Part shown: piece by piece, positions 63,881 through 64,000 of the stretch
How positions within the stretch are numbered: the stretch's first letter is position 1
Layout of the letters: each line of letters starts with the position of its first letter
Assembly: GCA_035944115.1 (NCBI GenBank)
Contig: DASZBJ010000049.1
Location: forward strand, 1 to 64,000
Reading direction: 5' to 3'
DNA length: 64,000 nucleotides
From: Candidatus Babeliales bacterium
Lineage (GTDB): Bacteria > Babelota > Babeliae > Babelales > Vermiphilaceae
Translations under genes and position numbers: made by a program
Notes under the pieces: generated by a model
What the model was told of the DNA's origin: nothing
The model's database searches: none
Seen by the model: the letters and a program-made list of their open reading frames with translations, nothing else

Positions 63881-64000
63881 ATGATTAAAATTATTGTGAT
63901 GCGTGTATCGTTAGCCATAGGGCTTGTATTGTCTATCGGTAATCAACAACTATGTGCTATGTCATTGTTTAAAAAACCGAGCACAACACAAAGCAATAAA
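63881..64000 (+). CDS. Start of a further exported protein, cut by the window edge
   Basis: The first 40 codons are open to the end of the window. It begins MIKIIVMRVSLAIGLVLSI with a Sec signal, cleaved near LCA, then Ser/Lys/Thr-rich sequence. AAGGAGAAG lies just before the ATG. It follows the W-N-R-G-N pair on the same strand. Membership of that family cannot be judged from 40 residues. Confidence 0.6.
   Translation, partial: MIKIIVMRVSLAIGLVLSIGNQQLCAMSLFKKPSTTQSNK

Noticed and set aside
1-64000. CRISPR arrays, restriction-modification, toxin-antitoxin or phage modules
   Set aside because: No regular repeat-spacer pattern, and none of the signature proteins of these systems were recognised in any frame.

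Overview
The window looks like a chromosomal segment of a host-associated bacterium with low to moderate GC. The best fit is the Candidatus Dependentiae (TM6) type. This is inferred from gene content: a high share of Sec-exported proteins of unknown function, eukaryote-like ankyrin and WD40 repeat proteins with signal peptides, few metabolic genes, and ordinary single-copy housekeeping genes (mutS, rplU, glyQS, tlyA, dnaA, pgk, rpiB, pepA, thyX). Translation is standard code. No rRNA, CRISPR array or phage module was seen.

Layout. 1-7.3 kb: two WD40-like proteins, mutS, then a reverse-strand run of small exported proteins, three of which share a W-E-x-x-M motif. 7.5-10.8 kb: rplU, its terminator and an exported Cys-containing protein; the unit [rplU 3' end + terminator + gene] is duplicated, and an IS630-type element sits in the second copy. 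10.9-14.4 kb: Trk/Ktr potassium uptake pair and glycyl-tRNA synthetase. 14.6-24.4 kb: three tandem giant exported ankyrin proteins, two ending in an endonuclease/exonuclease/phosphatase (EEP) domain. 24.6-30.2 kb: two HtrA-type serine proteases flanking an exported WD40 protein. 30.5-34 kb: tlyA, three tiny exported proteins, two tRNA-Arg genes with a broken third copy, and a flavoprotein. 34-40 kb: exported proteins and three cell-wall or peptidase enzymes (NlpC/P60, C39-like, amidase). 40-48 kb: dnaA, a secreted kinase-like protein overlapping it, pgk, a LolC/E permease, an Rpi lipoprotein neighbour and rpiB. 48-60.6 kb: an FtsH-like protein with a ruined protease site, a membrane-anchored thioredoxin reductase, two alpha/beta hydrolases around a thioredoxin-fold protein, pepA and an ABC exporter. 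60.7-64 kb: a foldback element, an IS end remnant, thyX and a pair of exported paralogs.

How the parts fit. A small housekeeping core is interleaved with a large envelope and secreted repertoire. Much of the repertoire arose by local duplication: at least seven adjacent or near-adjacent paralog groups are visible. The most striking candidate system is the 14.9-24.4 kb locus. There a signal peptide, ankyrin repeats, a conserved middle domain I do not recognise, and an apparently intact EEP phosphoesterase/nuclease domain are joined in one polypeptide, in tandem variants. These resemble a family of host-directed effectors, but function is inferred from domains only.
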